Notes under the pieces: model-generated
What the model was told of the DNA's origin: nothing
The model's input: the letters and a program-made list of their open reading frames with translations, nothing else
The model's database searches: none
Made by a program: the position numbers and the translations under genes
Assembly (NCBI GenBank): GCA_041395105.1
Contig: JAWLBB010000002.1
Location: 434,001 to 498,000, forward strand
Length of the DNA: 64,000 bases
Direction: 5' to 3'
Source: Opitutaceae bacterium
Lineage (GTDB): Bacteria; Verrucomicrobiota; Verrucomicrobiia; Opitutales; Opitutaceae
Part shown: positions 18,783-28,040 of the stretch, in pieces
Numbering within the stretch: position 1 is the first letter of the stretch
How the letters are laid out: every line of letters begins with the position of its first letter

Positions 18783-20150
18783 ATGGAAATGCCGCCACCT
18801 CCCAAGCCCATCGAGTCCTATTCGACCGAAGAACTCCAGTTGATGAACTGGGAAGATGTCGCATCCATCGACCGGGACCGACTCATCCTCACTCCGCCCG
18901 TCGACATCGCCCACCTCATTGAGCGGTTCGAGATCGATCAACAGCGCCACGTCCTGCGGATGATCCCGCCGGAACTGGCGGCCGAGGTCGTCTCCGAGTT
19001 CCGCCCGGAGGACTCGGCTGAACTGATCGGCGAAATGCGACCGGAGCGCGCTGCACAGATACTTGGCCACTTCGATCCCGACGATGCGACGGACATCATC
19101 GCCGAACTCGGCGAAGCCGATCGCGACCGCATTCTTGGAGATCTCCAGCCCGAGCAGTCGGAAACGGTCACCCAGCTGCTGGCCTATCCGGAAGATTCCG
19201 CAGGCGGCATCATGACGACCGAGTTCGCCTTCGTCGAACCTGAGATGCAGGTGGACGAGGCCATCGCCCGGATCCGCAAACAGAACGAAGAACTCGAAAC
19301 GACCTACTACATCTACGTCGTCGACCACGACAAACGACTTGTTGGCGTCGTCTCCATGCGAGACCTGATCCTCGCCCGTCCGGGCAACCGGATCCGGGAG
19401 ATCATGAAATCCGACCTCAATGGGCAGGTCAGTCCCGAAACCGACCGGGAACACGTGGCTCACCTCGTTGCCGAGTATAATCTGCTTGCCGTGCCGGTGG
19501 TCGACTCATCCGGCCATATCCTCGGGATCGTGACCCACGACGACGTCATCGACGTCATGCAGGAAGAGGCGACGGAAGACCTCCAGAAGCTGGTCGGTGC
19601 CGGAGGCGACGAGAGCGTCCACTCGAAGCTGCTCTACAGTCTGCGTAAACGGGGCCCATGGCTCCAGGTCAACCTCCTGACCGCCTTCCTCGCATCGGGC
19701 GTCGTCTACCTCTTCCGTCATCAAATCGAGGAACTCTCCATACTGGCGGTCTTTATGCCGATCATCGCCAGCATGGGCGGCAACTCCGGAGCGCAGACTC
19801 TGGCCGTGGCCATCCGCAGCATCGCGGTCGGCGACGTTCAGTCCTCCGATCGGACCTGGATCTGTGTGAAGGAGTCGATTCTAGGCATCCTCAACGGTAT
19901 CGCATCCGGCGCAGTGGCTGCCCTGGTCGCCTATTTCTTCATGCACGACGTGGGGATTGCCGTCGTCGTTTTCATCGCGATGGTCCTGAACATGGTGCTG
20001 GCGGGTGCCTTCGGTGCCCTCATTCCGCTGTCGCTCAAGCGATTCGGACTCGATCCCGCGCAGAGTTCCTCGATCTTCCTGACCACCGTCACCGACGTCG
20101 CCGGCTTCTTCATCTTCCTGGCTCTCGGAGCCAACTTCCTTCTCAATTGA
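18783..20150 (+). CDS. mgtE: Magnesium transporter MgtE
   Basis: 455 residues, the usual MgtE length. The N-terminal superhelical domain holds repeats such as RFEIDQQRHVLRMIPPELAAEV and DDATDIIAELGEADRDRIL, each cut here for length. SAGGIMTTEFAFV leads into two CBS domains (about 140-260). Five membrane segments follow, with MPIIASMGGNSGAQTLAVAIR containing the conserved pore region. CBS-MgtE proteins close when cytoplasmic magnesium is high. The ATG at 18783 gives normal MgtE length; the open frame begins earlier at 18639, inside the phosphopantetheinyl transferase start. No M-box riboswitch was recognised upstream. Confidence 0.94.
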   Translation: MEMPPPPKPIESYSTEELQLMNWEDVASIDRDRLILTPPVDIAHLIERFEIDQQRHVLRMIPPELAAEVVSEFRPEDSAELIGEMRPERAAQILGHFDPDDATDIIAELGEADRDRILGDLQPEQSETVTQLLAYPEDSAGGIMTTEFAFVEPEMQVDEAIARIRKQNEELETTYYIYVVDHDKRLVGVVSMRDLILARPGNRIREIMKSDLNGQVSPETDREHVAHLVAEYNLLAVPVVDSSGHILGIVTHDDVIDVMQEEATEDLQKLVGAGGDESVHSKLLYSLRKRGPWLQVNLLTAFLASGVVYLFRHQIEELSILAVFMPIIASMGGNSGAQTLAVAIRSIAVGDVQSSDRTWICVKESILGILNGIASGAVAALVAYFFMHDVGIAVVVFIAMVLNMVLAGAFGALIPLSLKRFGLDPAQSSSIFLTTVTDVAGFFIFLALGANFLLN

Positions 20151-20705
20151 CCCGGATCCATCCCGGGACCTCCATGGCGCTTTTCACCGGGACAAAGGTC
20201 CCGATTACTCAGCCGATTCCAGAGAAGGACTCAGGTCCGTCAGGTGATGTCCGAAACTGGATTCGCTTCGGCCCGCCGACGTCCCCCGAATCGCCTCAAG
20301 TCGCCCCGGGCGGTGACGATCACCACGATCAAGACTCATGGACGAGGATAGTAAATCAGCGTTTTTCAAGCGCCTGGCACGCTGGTTGAAGACATCCCTC
20401 GATCGGTTGGTTCGCAGTCACGCGCACCTGAGGAATCAGATGGAACCATGGGCAGGACTGCAACCGTTGCCCAACCCGATTCCGGCTGACGGCGACGATT
20501 TGAAAGAGAGGATGCCGGGACCTCTTGATCGAATGCCGGCCCGGAACGGGAAGGGACGTAATGTGGGAGCCCACCTGGATACCTACGCCTGAGCCGGCAA
20601 AGGCACTGCAGCGTTTCCCCTAGCCTGCGTTCAGGGTGGAGACAGCCCACCCGAGGGCCCTTAAGGCTTGTCATGCCGAGGTCGCTGGATTCCCATTGAC
20701 GGGCG
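20151..20705. other. 555-bp gap with no supportable gene
   Basis: Open frames of 71 codons (20174-20389, +) and 84 codons (20338-20592, +) overlap in different frames, and neither resembles a known family. GGGAC-AAA-GGTCCC near 20190-20205 is a short palindrome. A sigma-54-like TGGCACG-N4-TTGAA occurs at 20375-20390, but its -12 GC dinucleotide is GA. Confidence 0.4.
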
Positions 20706-21827
20706 ATGACGGGATATTCGATACGCGGTCTCCGGTTCGCCGCTCTGCTGATCGGCAACTTAAGTTTCGTCACGGCAGCTGGGTGGGCACTTTCCACTGG
20801 GGAAACTCCACGAACGGAGGAGACCTACCCCGTGATCGTTCAAAACGATCCGAAGTCGGGTGGGCTTCTTCTCAAACAAGGCACCCGAACCGAAGGGGAA
20901 GCCACCACCGTCGCCTCCACCCAGGCCATGCCGGGGTCGTCATCGGAAGTGACCGTCGTTATCCCTGATGCGACGCCCCCACCCCGGACCATCCCGGAAG
21001 CGAAGTCGATCCCGATACCCGCGGCGGCTGGGACGCCGCCCGTTTCTGTCGCCGATTCCGCAACCCGTCAGCTCGACGCACGCATGGCTGCGATCGAGCG
21101 TCTCCTTGAGCAGGGAAGACAGCAGGACCGTTCCATGATCATGCTCATGATCACGATCACCCTGATTGTTTCCGGAGTGACCGGCCTGACGGGAATCGGT
21201 GCGATCATCGCGGTCGTCGTCCTCCAGGCGAGATGGATCAATCGAGTTTCCCAATCGGCCCTCGCTCACCAACCCGCGTCCCTCCCGCCGGCACTTGGAT
21301 GGGGTGGACAGGGTCTGCCGGAACCCTCGCGGATGCCAGCCTCCGTCCAGGCCTCGCGCCAGCAATTCTCCGAGGCGGTCCAGAGCCTGCGGCAACAGAT
21401 TGCGGCCATGGAAAACGGCAGCGGAGACGCCTACGGAACCAGGGGCAGAGCACCCGAGGTCCCGGTTGAGGATTCCGGTGGTTTTGAAGCCGACGAATAC
21501 GAGGTCACCAAACTGCTGGAGAAAGGGTCCCAGCTGCTCGATATCGGCCGGTTTGACCGTGCCCTCGTCTGTTTCGATCAGGCTCGCGTCCTCGCTCCGG
21601 AACGGATCGACGTTCATCTGAAACGCGCCCGAACCCTGGAACAACTTCAACGTGAGGACGAAGCCCTCGAGGCATTTGACCAGGTCCTTAAACTCGATCC
21701 CTCGATGGTTGCCGCCAATCTCGGCAAGGCCAATCTCCTCAACCGGCTCGAACGTTACAACGAGGCTCTCGAATGCTACGAAAAGGCCCTTGGGCACACC
21801 AGCGCACCGCGGCGGCCAGTGGTCTGA
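20706..21827 (+). CDS. Membrane protein with C-terminal TPR repeats
   Basis: 373 residues. An N-terminal hydrophobic stretch (about 10-27) looks like a signal sequence. Residues 30-115 are Pro/Thr/Ser-rich and probably disordered. A strong transmembrane segment covers about 140-176 (MIMLMITITLIVSGVTGLTG onward). The C-terminal 110 residues hold about three TPR units: LLEKGSQLLDIGRFDRAL, RIDVHLKRARTLEQLQRED and ANLGKANLLNRLERYNEAL. It could be a scaffold with its TPR part in the cytoplasm. No pathway is indicated. The gene ends at the first base of an inverted repeat that probably ends transcription. Confidence 0.75.
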   Translation: MTGYSIRGLRFAALLIGNLSFVTAAGWALSTGETPRTEETYPVIVQNDPKSGGLLLKQGTRTEGEATTVASTQAMPGSSSEVTVVIPDATPPPRTIPEAKSIPIPAAAGTPPVSVADSATRQLDARMAAIERLLEQGRQQDRSMIMLMITITLIVSGVTGLTGIGAIIAVVVLQARWINRVSQSALAHQPASLPPALGWGGQGLPEPSRMPASVQASRQQFSEAVQSLRQQIAAMENGSGDAYGTRGRAPEVPVEDSGGFEADEYEVTKLLEKGSQLLDIGRFDRALVCFDQARVLAPERIDVHLKRARTLEQLQREDEALEAFDQVLKLDPSMVAANLGKANLLNRLERYNEALECYEKALGHTSAPRRPVV

Positions 21828-21903
21828 GAGGCTGTCTTGAAAGCGCAGAAGCGAGTCGCAGAGATTGATTCGGGCACGTTTTCCCGCTCTTGAGACAGCC
21901 TCT
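21827..21903. repeat. 77-bp palindromic element between convergent genes
   Basis: AGAGGCTGTCT (21827-21837) and AGACAGCCTCT (21893-21903) are perfect 11-bp inverted ends. A second, partial inverted match just inside (GAAAGCG / CGCTCTT) supports a folded structure. The element fills the gap between two convergent genes and may act as a bidirectional terminator. Its size and clean ends also fit a small MITE-like repeat. Confidence 0.55.
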
Positions 21904-21911
21904 GAGCCGAC

Positions 21912-23414
21912 TCAGTTGGCTTCCCAATCGGAACCAGACATGGCGCGAGCCATTTCCTTGCGGGTATTCTGGATCTGTATCCGGATCAACTCGCGGTTCT
22001 CTTCCTCCTTGTCCGCCAGCTGCCGCTCCAACTCCTCGATCTTTGCTTCGTAGCTGCGGATCTTCGCCTGGGTTCGAGGCTCGAGGCTGGCGACGCGCTC
22101 CTCGAATTCCCGCAGCAACTCGGTGGCGCTTCGCTCATGCTCGAGGAAGTCCTTGTGCTGGGAATAAAGGGCCTGAACAGTCCGGTCCCGCAGAGCCCGG
22201 ACGATGACGGATTCCTCCGCCCGTTCCTCCTCAGTTCCAAATCCGCCGTTTCTCCCGTCCGGAATGACCGCCGGCAGACGCGACCGGGGCCGCCGCTGGA
22301 GAATGATCACCCAGGCCGACGCCGCCAGGATCAGGAAAAAGCCGAGACCCAGGTTCCACCGATCCGCCACCGACCATTCACCGTGCAACCAGGTGGAGGG
22401 TTGAAGGAACCGGAACGAAAGCTTCGGCTTTCCGCGCAGGTCAATCTCCGGAGGAAGCATCACCTTCTGCAACGCCGCCAGGCGGTCCAGGTGGGACTGG
22501 GTGATGGTCTCCCCGCGACCCACCACCAGCGCGCCCGGCGTCAGTTGCTGGGAAAGTGAATCGATGACCGCCTTGCGACTCCGCAACCGCCGGGTCAGGT
22601 CTTCATCGACAATCGCATTGGGCACCACCCGCCGTGATACGTAGTCGGCCAGGATGAGCGACTCGCCCGCCAGCGCGCGATAAACCCGGTCCTGAACGAC
22701 CGGGATCGCATCCACACTGATTCCCGAAATGGCGACCGCACCTTCCATCGTCTCCTCGACCGGCCCCTCCGGAACACTCTGATTCACCGGAAGAACCAAC
22801 ACCTCATCGGCATAATCAGGGAGGATTTCCTCCTCGGGCAGGACCGCCCGACCAATAAAGCACTCATAGACCGACAGGCTGACCGGAAGGAAGAAATGGG
22901 AATCGTCCAATTCGTAGGCCCAGGCCACCGCGAGCTGATAACTGACCGGGAACCCGTCATTCGCATTCTGGAAGGTTGCCTGCAACGAACGGAAGCGCAC
23001 CGAGTTCACATCGCGACGGCTGACAGGAATCTGACCGAAGGTCTCGATCAGAACCGCCCGGAACCTCCTCTGGGCCTCGACAAAATCGGCCTGGAGTGAA
23101 GCGACGACGCGGGCGGTCGTTTCGAGTTCGCGCCGGTAAACCCAGAGCTGTTCGGGACGGGATTCGGCGCTCAGGCCGAGTCCCAGGCTGCGGTCGATCG
23201 AGCGGAGGCCCGCCGGTACGAATATATCGGCTTCGGCCACGTCCCCGATCTGATAATCCCAGTTGTTGATCGAATCGGAGACGGCGGCGTCTTCCGCCCG
23301 TCCCGCAGTCGCGATCATCAGCAGAGCGACCCCGCCGACCACAAGTCCGCGCCAACCACCGGATCTGCCGGTTGCCGCGATTCTGTGAATCGGAATGATG
23401 GATACGCGTGACAT
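21912..23414 (-). CDS. 7TMR-HDED-like extracytoplasmic protein with coiled coil, no HD domain
   Basis: 500 residues. A signal peptide ends near TAGRAED (about 41). Residues 50-320 resemble the extracellular 7TMR-HDED domain of 7TM-HD (PgpH-type) receptors: DYQIGDVAEADIFVP at the start and GALVVGRGETITQSHLDRL at the end are the usual boundary motifs. Instead of seven membrane segments and an HD hydrolase there is one transmembrane segment (WNLGLGFFLILAASAWVIIL, about 352-371). A cytoplasmic tail then has long coiled coils (400-495, rich in E, R, K). I read it as a sensory domain tied to a cytoplasmic coiled coil. The family link is by eye only. Confidence 0.6.
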   Translation of the reverse strand: MSRVSIIPIHRIAATGRSGGWRGLVVGGVALLMIATAGRAEDAAVSDSINNWDYQIGDVAEADIFVPAGLRSIDRSLGLGLSAESRPEQLWVYRRELETTARVVASLQADFVEAQRRFRAVLIETFGQIPVSRRDVNSVRFRSLQATFQNANDGFPVSYQLAVAWAYELDDSHFFLPVSLSVYECFIGRAVLPEEEILPDYADEVLVLPVNQSVPEGPVEETMEGAVAISGISVDAIPVVQDRVYRALAGESLILADYVSRRVVPNAIVDEDLTRRLRSRKAVIDSLSQQLTPGALVVGRGETITQSHLDRLAALQKVMLPPEIDLRGKPKLSFRFLQPSTWLHGEWSVADRWNLGLGFFLILAASAWVIILQRRPRSRLPAVIPDGRNGGFGTEEERAEESVIVRALRDRTVQALYSQHKDFLEHERSATELLREFEERVASLEPRTQAKIRSYEAKIEELERQLADKEEENRELIRIQIQNTRKEMARAMSGSDWEAN

Positions 23415-23895
23415 GGGACGGCTTTCCCGGGGAAAACGGGCGGCAAGGTCAGGAACTGACCGGAATGTCGGGAAGGTTTCGGAACGTGATCAAGATGATC
23501 CGACCACCATGGCGAGAAGCAGCCCGGTGGCAATTTCTAATCGATCCCTTCGGAATGACTCCATTCGAGCCAATCTGATGCCGGACCCAGTCGGCCATGA
23601 GGCGATCCCGTCCATCATCGATCCGGGTACGCCGCGGGAACCCCATGCCCGGTTACGCTCGGGCCGACTTCCCTTCCAACCCGGCAGGAAGATCCTCAAG
23701 AGCCCGGATCCCGGCGAGAAACGTCGGTTTGAGCCGTTTCAGCGGGGCTCCAACGGTGAACGAATCTGAGCCCCAGCCTGGAGTCCGATTGGCGTTTGAT
23801 TCCGGCGCGCCGGCGATCAAGACTGCATGAGGGATCTCAGGTTGACCCCAATCGCCGACTTGAAACCCGATCCGTCTTCGCCAAGCATCACCGTC
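23415..23895. other. Gap with no clear gene
   Basis: 481 bp between a reverse-strand gene and a forward-strand gene. A 124-codon frame (23395-23769, +) is Arg/Pro-rich and resembles nothing known. The promoters of the two divergent genes should lie here. Confidence 0.4.
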
Positions 23896-24636
23896 ATGAC
23901 CCTGAACCCATCCCGCCGGGGCGGTTGCCTCACTCAATTGGCCGTCGCCCTCCTCGTCGTCGTCGTCATCGTGGCCCTGATTATTGGAGGCACCCTGTTC
24001 TACGCTTACCGCCAGGGGGTCAAGTACACCACAGATGTGCCGCCACCACCGCCGGAGTTCACCAAGTCTGATGCGGACGCACAGTACGAGCTGCTGAAAC
24101 CAAGGCTCGAGGAGCTCTCGAAGGAACAAAAGGCACTGGCCGTGGCGGAAGACGGTTCCGGAACAGGGATGTCCGCAACCTCCTCCGAGGCGACAGTCAC
24201 GACCGGGACACCGCGTTCGTCCGGGGACCTGCCACCGCCGACCATCAGGCTCAGTCCGGCGGATCTCAATGCCCTCGCCTACCGGGCAAACAAGAAGCTC
24301 CCTTCTGACGCCTACATCAACTTCTCCATCGCGGGAGAACGTCTCATCCTGAATGCATCGTTTCCGCTCAAGGGCGTGCCCCTGCTCGGCGGACGTTATT
24401 TTGTCGGCACAATCAGCCTGAGCGAACCGCCGGCCGGTTACCCGCTCCCACTCTATCTCGACTCGGCGACCGCTGGCGGCGAAGCTCTTCCCGAAGGACT
24501 AATCTCGCGATTCCAAGATCCGGCTCAGGCCCGCAAGTTCCTAAACGATAACGGCCTGGGGGACGAGCTCGGGGAAGTCCGCTCAATCCGGATCGAACCC
24601 GATGCCATCGTGGTCGAGATGAATCGCAGTAATTAG
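23896..24636 (+). CDS. Hypothetical protein with one N-terminal membrane anchor
   Basis: 246 residues from the ATG at 23896; an in-frame ATG at 23827 would add 23 residues. A single transmembrane segment (AVALLVVVVIVALIIGGTLF, about 14-33) is followed by a Pro-rich stretch and a helical segment (AQYELLKPRLEELSKEQKAL). A soluble C-terminal domain with a beta-rich look follows (YINFSIAGERLILNASFP). The protein is probably anchored in the inner membrane with its bulk outside. I do not recognise the family. It lies 125 bp before the HDOD gene on the same strand. Confidence 0.7.
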   Translation: MTLNPSRRGGCLTQLAVALLVVVVIVALIIGGTLFYAYRQGVKYTTDVPPPPPEFTKSDADAQYELLKPRLEELSKEQKALAVAEDGSGTGMSATSSEATVTTGTPRSSGDLPPPTIRLSPADLNALAYRANKKLPSDAYINFSIAGERLILNASFPLKGVPLLGGRYFVGTISLSEPPAGYPLPLYLDSATAGGEALPEGLISRFQDPAQARKFLNDNGLGDELGEVRSIRIEPDAIVVEMNRSN

Positions 24637-24761
24637 GCGGCAACGGAGAACAGGTGTCCCGGCCCGGCCGAACGGCCGATTGGTTTTCTACCACCCGGCG
24701 GTTCCTTCCGCAGAGACTCACCTAAGGAAATGCGGCGATCGTCCGTTAGAACGTGTTGATC

Positions 24762-25628
24762 ATGCCAACGACTGCCGCGACTCCCCTTTCTCTGGACTTC
24801 ATCGATGCGCAACTCGGCGATATGTCGGCCGCACCGCAGATTCTCCCGAAGCTTCAGAGCCTTATCCGCGATTGCAATACGAACCCGGACGACATCTTCA
24901 CCCTGATCAAACTCGACCAGACCCTCGCCACCAGGGTCATCCGCACGAGCAATTCGGCTTTCTTTGCCCCGAGGTCCAGTATCGACAACATTGAGGATGC
25001 GGTGACCTATCTGGGCTATGACGAGGTCTTCCGCATCATTACCCTGGTCGCTTTCGCCAAGATGATGAGCGGACCACTCGCCGCCTACGGCCTGAGCGCG
25101 GGCGAACTCTGGGAAAAGGCGGTCGCGACTGCGGTGACGTTGGAGGTCCTCTCAGACACCCACGAAGCTGCATCGAATACCGGATACACCATCGGATTGC
25201 TGCACTCCATCGGCATGGTCTTCGCCAACAAGCATCTGCAAACGATGCAATCGGATACCCGCTTCGATCTGGAGGCCGCGCCGGAAAGGATCGCTGCCGA
25301 CGAAATCACCACGATGGGCCTGACCCACGCGGATATCGGTGCGCATGTCCTCGAAAGATGGAAATTCCCGGAAAACGTCCGCGAACCAATCCGCTTCCAA
25401 TTGCGGCCTCTCGAATGCCAGACCTATGGCAAGTCTGCCTGCATGCTCAATCTGGCCAAGGATATCGGGGCCGGCTTCATCCGGTCCGGATACCGGAAGA
25501 TTGACGCCCCGGAACCCGACTCCCTCGTTCTCGCCCTTTTCGGGGGCACCTCGGAGGTCTACGAAAAACTGCTCGAAAAGGTGGCCTCGAAATTGGCCAT
25601 GATCGACGTGCTCCTCCAGGAGCTCTGA
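24762..25628 (+). CDS. HDOD-domain protein
   Basis: 288 residues. The HDOD domain, an HD-related output or signalling domain, covers most of the protein: LPKLQSLIRDCNTNPDDIF near the start, LDQTLATRVIRTSNSAFF (about 48), then DAVTYLGYDEVFRI (about 75), the typical pattern. Later, GLLHSIGMVFANKH replaces the catalytic HD pair of true HD hydrolases, as usual in HDOD. Such proteins act in bacterial signalling and often lack enzymatic activity. The ATG at 24762 is used; GTG and TTG codons 6-9 bp upstream are possible. Confidence 0.85.
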   Translation: MPTTAATPLSLDFIDAQLGDMSAAPQILPKLQSLIRDCNTNPDDIFTLIKLDQTLATRVIRTSNSAFFAPRSSIDNIEDAVTYLGYDEVFRIITLVAFAKMMSGPLAAYGLSAGELWEKAVATAVTLEVLSDTHEAASNTGYTIGLLHSIGMVFANKHLQTMQSDTRFDLEAAPERIAADEITTMGLTHADIGAHVLERWKFPENVREPIRFQLRPLECQTYGKSACMLNLAKDIGAGFIRSGYRKIDAPEPDSLVLALFGGTSEVYEKLLEKVASKLAMIDVLLQEL

Positions 25629-25650
25629 GTTTCGGGGCGCCTGAAATCGC

Positions 25651-26940
25651 TCAGGCCAGCTCCGCTTTGAAGTCCTTGCGATCCACCGATCGAAGCGCCC
25701 GGATCTGGTCCCTCGGGCGATCCCGGCTCGAATCCAGACCCTCTCCCGTCGCAGAGAGGATCGACGCGATGGTTTCAAGGATCCCGTTGTAACGCCGACT
25801 GAAGACGACCTTGATCGGATTGGCCTGCCCCCCCCATCGCAGGGTGTTCGAAAGGAATCCCTTTTCCAGAGCCCCATCCCCGGACTCGATCGGCACGATG
25901 ATTGTGGACCGCAGGAACCGCGGCCGTGCAACCTGAACGATACCGCCGCCCGCCACCAGGTAACACCGCGCCTTCCGCTTGATGGCACCCAGCGGTGAAA
26001 CCGGAAATACCTTCATGATCAGTTCCGGTGCGGGTACTCCCTCAAGAACCGAAGTCGGTGCCTTGGTCGACATTGGCGAAAGCCGCCTGCCCCGGAAGAT
26101 CGATTCCCAAAAGAAGCCCAGGATGGGATCGCCCAGGATCGCCTTGTAATAGACCGTCCGCCGGAAAACCCAGCCGAACATCAGGAGGCAGATGCCGAAA
26201 ATTGCGAAATTCAACAGGGTCGCCAAGGTCGGGCTGTAGGCGTAGACCGCCAGCAGAGCTGCCGCAAACGCCTTGTTCGCCGCCTCAAAAGCCGCGTCAA
26301 CCGCCGGGATCGGCGAGATGAAGACCATGACTTCGAAGAAGAATTTGACCGTGTTGATGACAAAAATGTTCACCGCGGAGACCACCATGAGCAGGGTGCT
26401 CAGGGAAAACTGGAAGATGCCCGCCTGATAGACGACCTCCTCGGCACCGCTCGACCCGAAGCTCGCCGCGGCCTGGACAACCAACGCGGCGACGATCCCC
26501 GAATACCCCTCCACCTGGTCCAAGGCCTGGGCCAGCGGCTTGGTCACCTTGGTCAACTTCGGCAGAGCCGTCAGCGCAGTCAAGCCCAGGAGTCCCGTGA
26601 AGACGAACCCGTTGCTGAGCACCCCGTTTCCATGGAGCAACGCATTGTCGATCGGCATCAACCCGGCGTCGGACAACAGAGACGCCCCCGACAGGCAGGA
26701 AAGGGCAAAAAAAGGCGACAATGCGATGGGAGCAAGCGGTCCCAGGACCTCGTTGACCGGTATTGACTGGACGAGTCTGTCCGCCTTCGCTTTCTCTGCG
26801 TCAAGAGACGGCGCGCCGAAGACGGTTTCCGCTCCAAGAGACCAGATCAAGAGGCTCCCGACGAACAATAGGACAAAAGGTCCGATCGAGGAACGGGATC
26901 CGACGGAAGCATGAGGAACGGGCATACGGGGAAAGGCCAT
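25651..26940 (-). CDS. Hypothetical multi-pass membrane protein
   Basis: 429 residues. A signal-like hydrophobic segment (FVLLFVGSLLIWSLGAE, about 22-38) is followed by four to five further membrane segments between about 70 and 265, for example ALSPFFALSCLSGASLL and LATLLNFAIFGICLLMF. The C-terminal 160 residues are soluble and basic. The layout is vaguely like DUF4126-type membrane proteins, but the match is too weak to name. It converges on the HDOD gene with a 22-bp gap. Confidence 0.7.
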   Translation of the reverse strand: MAFPRMPVPHASVGSRSSIGPFVLLFVGSLLIWSLGAETVFGAPSLDAEKAKADRLVQSIPVNEVLGPLAPIALSPFFALSCLSGASLLSDAGLMPIDNALLHGNGVLSNGFVFTGLLGLTALTALPKLTKVTKPLAQALDQVEGYSGIVAALVVQAAASFGSSGAEEVVYQAGIFQFSLSTLLMVVSAVNIFVINTVKFFFEVMVFISPIPAVDAAFEAANKAFAAALLAVYAYSPTLATLLNFAIFGICLLMFGWVFRRTVYYKAILGDPILGFFWESIFRGRRLSPMSTKAPTSVLEGVPAPELIMKVFPVSPLGAIKRKARCYLVAGGGIVQVARPRFLRSTIIVPIESGDGALEKGFLSNTLRWGGQANPIKVVFSRRYNGILETIASILSATGEGLDSSRDRPRDQIRALRSVDRKDFKAELA

Positions 26941-27659
26941 GCGTTTGGGGAAAGATCCTGCGGGTTTGAAGTCTTCTGAAAGCCTGACTGCCTGACACGC
27001 CCAGTTCCCCCCGGCCGGACCCGCCCCTCAAGCGTAGGCGATGAAATGGGCTGCACCCGCCAAGGCCTGACGGACGATACGGCCGGTTGCGTCGTAGCTC
27101 GACCGAATCCGCTCGGTCGCTGGCGAAGAGGCCACCGTGGTCAGGTTGATCGTCTGACGAAGGTCCGTGCGGCTCCAACGGACCGCCTGGCGCCTGCCGG
27201 ACCGATTCCGGAAGGATGGTGGGATGATTTCCACCTCTGTTTCGCCTGGAGCCCACGGCTGCATAAAGGAAGATTGACACCCGTCGGCCCGAAAATCAAT
27301 GACGAATCTTTACACCCTTTTCAAAATCAGGCTGAAGGATGCATCCGGCCCACCCCGGCAGAATCCCCCAAGACATGGGGGAAAAACCCTACAGCTCCTG
27401 CAATTCGCCGCGAAAAGCATTTCGACCTGTACGATCCGTTCCAGAGGGACCGATACATCCGGCAGAGACCTCTGCCATGAGTTCGATTCGCGCCATTCCA
27501 CTCCGCCCGCTCCATCTAAGTCCCGATCGTGCATCCATCTCGATCTGGATGAAACTCGGACGATGCGGCTTCATGATCCTCCAGGTTCTCATCCACCTGA
27601 CCACGAACTACCTCCGCCAGACGCGCTCCACGCTCTGACCGCAGGCTTCCGGATCCGGG
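26941..27659. other. Gene-poor 719-bp stretch
   Basis: Apart from the possible YD-repeat fragment (27028-27264, minus), several overlapping frames of 60-180 codons exist here on both strands, all Arg/Pro-rich and in conflict with one another. A 53-codon frame at 27477-27638 (+) has a short hydrophobic stretch (GFMILQVLIHL) but no other support. Confidence 0.4.
27028..27264 (-). pseudogene. Possible YD-repeat (RHS-like) fragment
   Basis: A 78-codon frame whose last third reads SSYDATGRIVRQAL, the shape of a YD/RHS repeat unit, then ends at IAYA and a stop. Complete YD-repeat proteins are far longer and carry many units. If real, this is a short remnant. The gene-poor surroundings fit decay, but a chance match is possible. 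Confidence 0.25.
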
Positions 27660-28040
27660 TCAACCGAGCAACCGATCCATCTCGCGGCGCTCCCGCTTGG
27701 TCGGGCGACCGCTGCCGCGCGTTCGCCCCAGAACCCGCTCAACCGCAGTCTTGCGACCCCGCTCATACTCCTCCTTTGGCGTCAGGTCATCCAGAAAACC
27801 CGCCACCAGGCCGGCACCGACACGCTTCTCCGTCAGGCCGATGACGGCTAGTGTCCGATCAAAGCTCATCGTCCGCGCGTTCACCCGGTCACCCACCCGG
27901 ACGGACCGGGCCGGTTTGGCCACCGCGCCGTTGATCGAGACCCGGCCGGACCGACACGCTTCAATCGCCTCACGGCGCGTCTTGTAGACCCGGACACACC
28001 AGAGCCATTTATCCAGCCGCATGCCTTCGTCGGAGGTCAT
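27660..28040 (-). CDS. S4-domain RNA-binding protein, Hsp15-like
   Basis: 126 residues. The S4 domain is at the N-terminus: MRLDKWLWCVRVYKTRREA (about 7-25), GRVSINGAVAKPARSVRVGD (about 32-51) and a basic C-terminal tail rich in R and K. This is the Hsp15/HslR layout. In E. coli, Hsp15 binds stalled 50S subunits carrying nascent chains. The start could be the ATG at 28040 or the internal ATG of MRLDKW (28022). No heat-shock neighbours. Confidence 0.88.
   Translation of the reverse strand: MTSDEGMRLDKWLWCVRVYKTRREAIEACRSGRVSINGAVAKPARSVRVGDRVNARTMSFDRTLAVIGLTEKRVGAGLVAGFLDDLTPKEEYERGRKTAVERVLGRTRGSGRPTKRERREMDRLLG

Noticed and set aside
20338..20592. 84-codon frame (+) upstream of the TPR gene
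   Set aside because: It begins inside another open frame, shows no ribosome-binding site or family likeness, and ends in a Gly/Arg-rich tail typical of chance frames.
23395..23769. 124-codon frame (+)
   Set aside because: Arg/Pro/Ser-rich with no hydrophobic pattern, overlaps the start of the reverse-strand gene; probably not coding.
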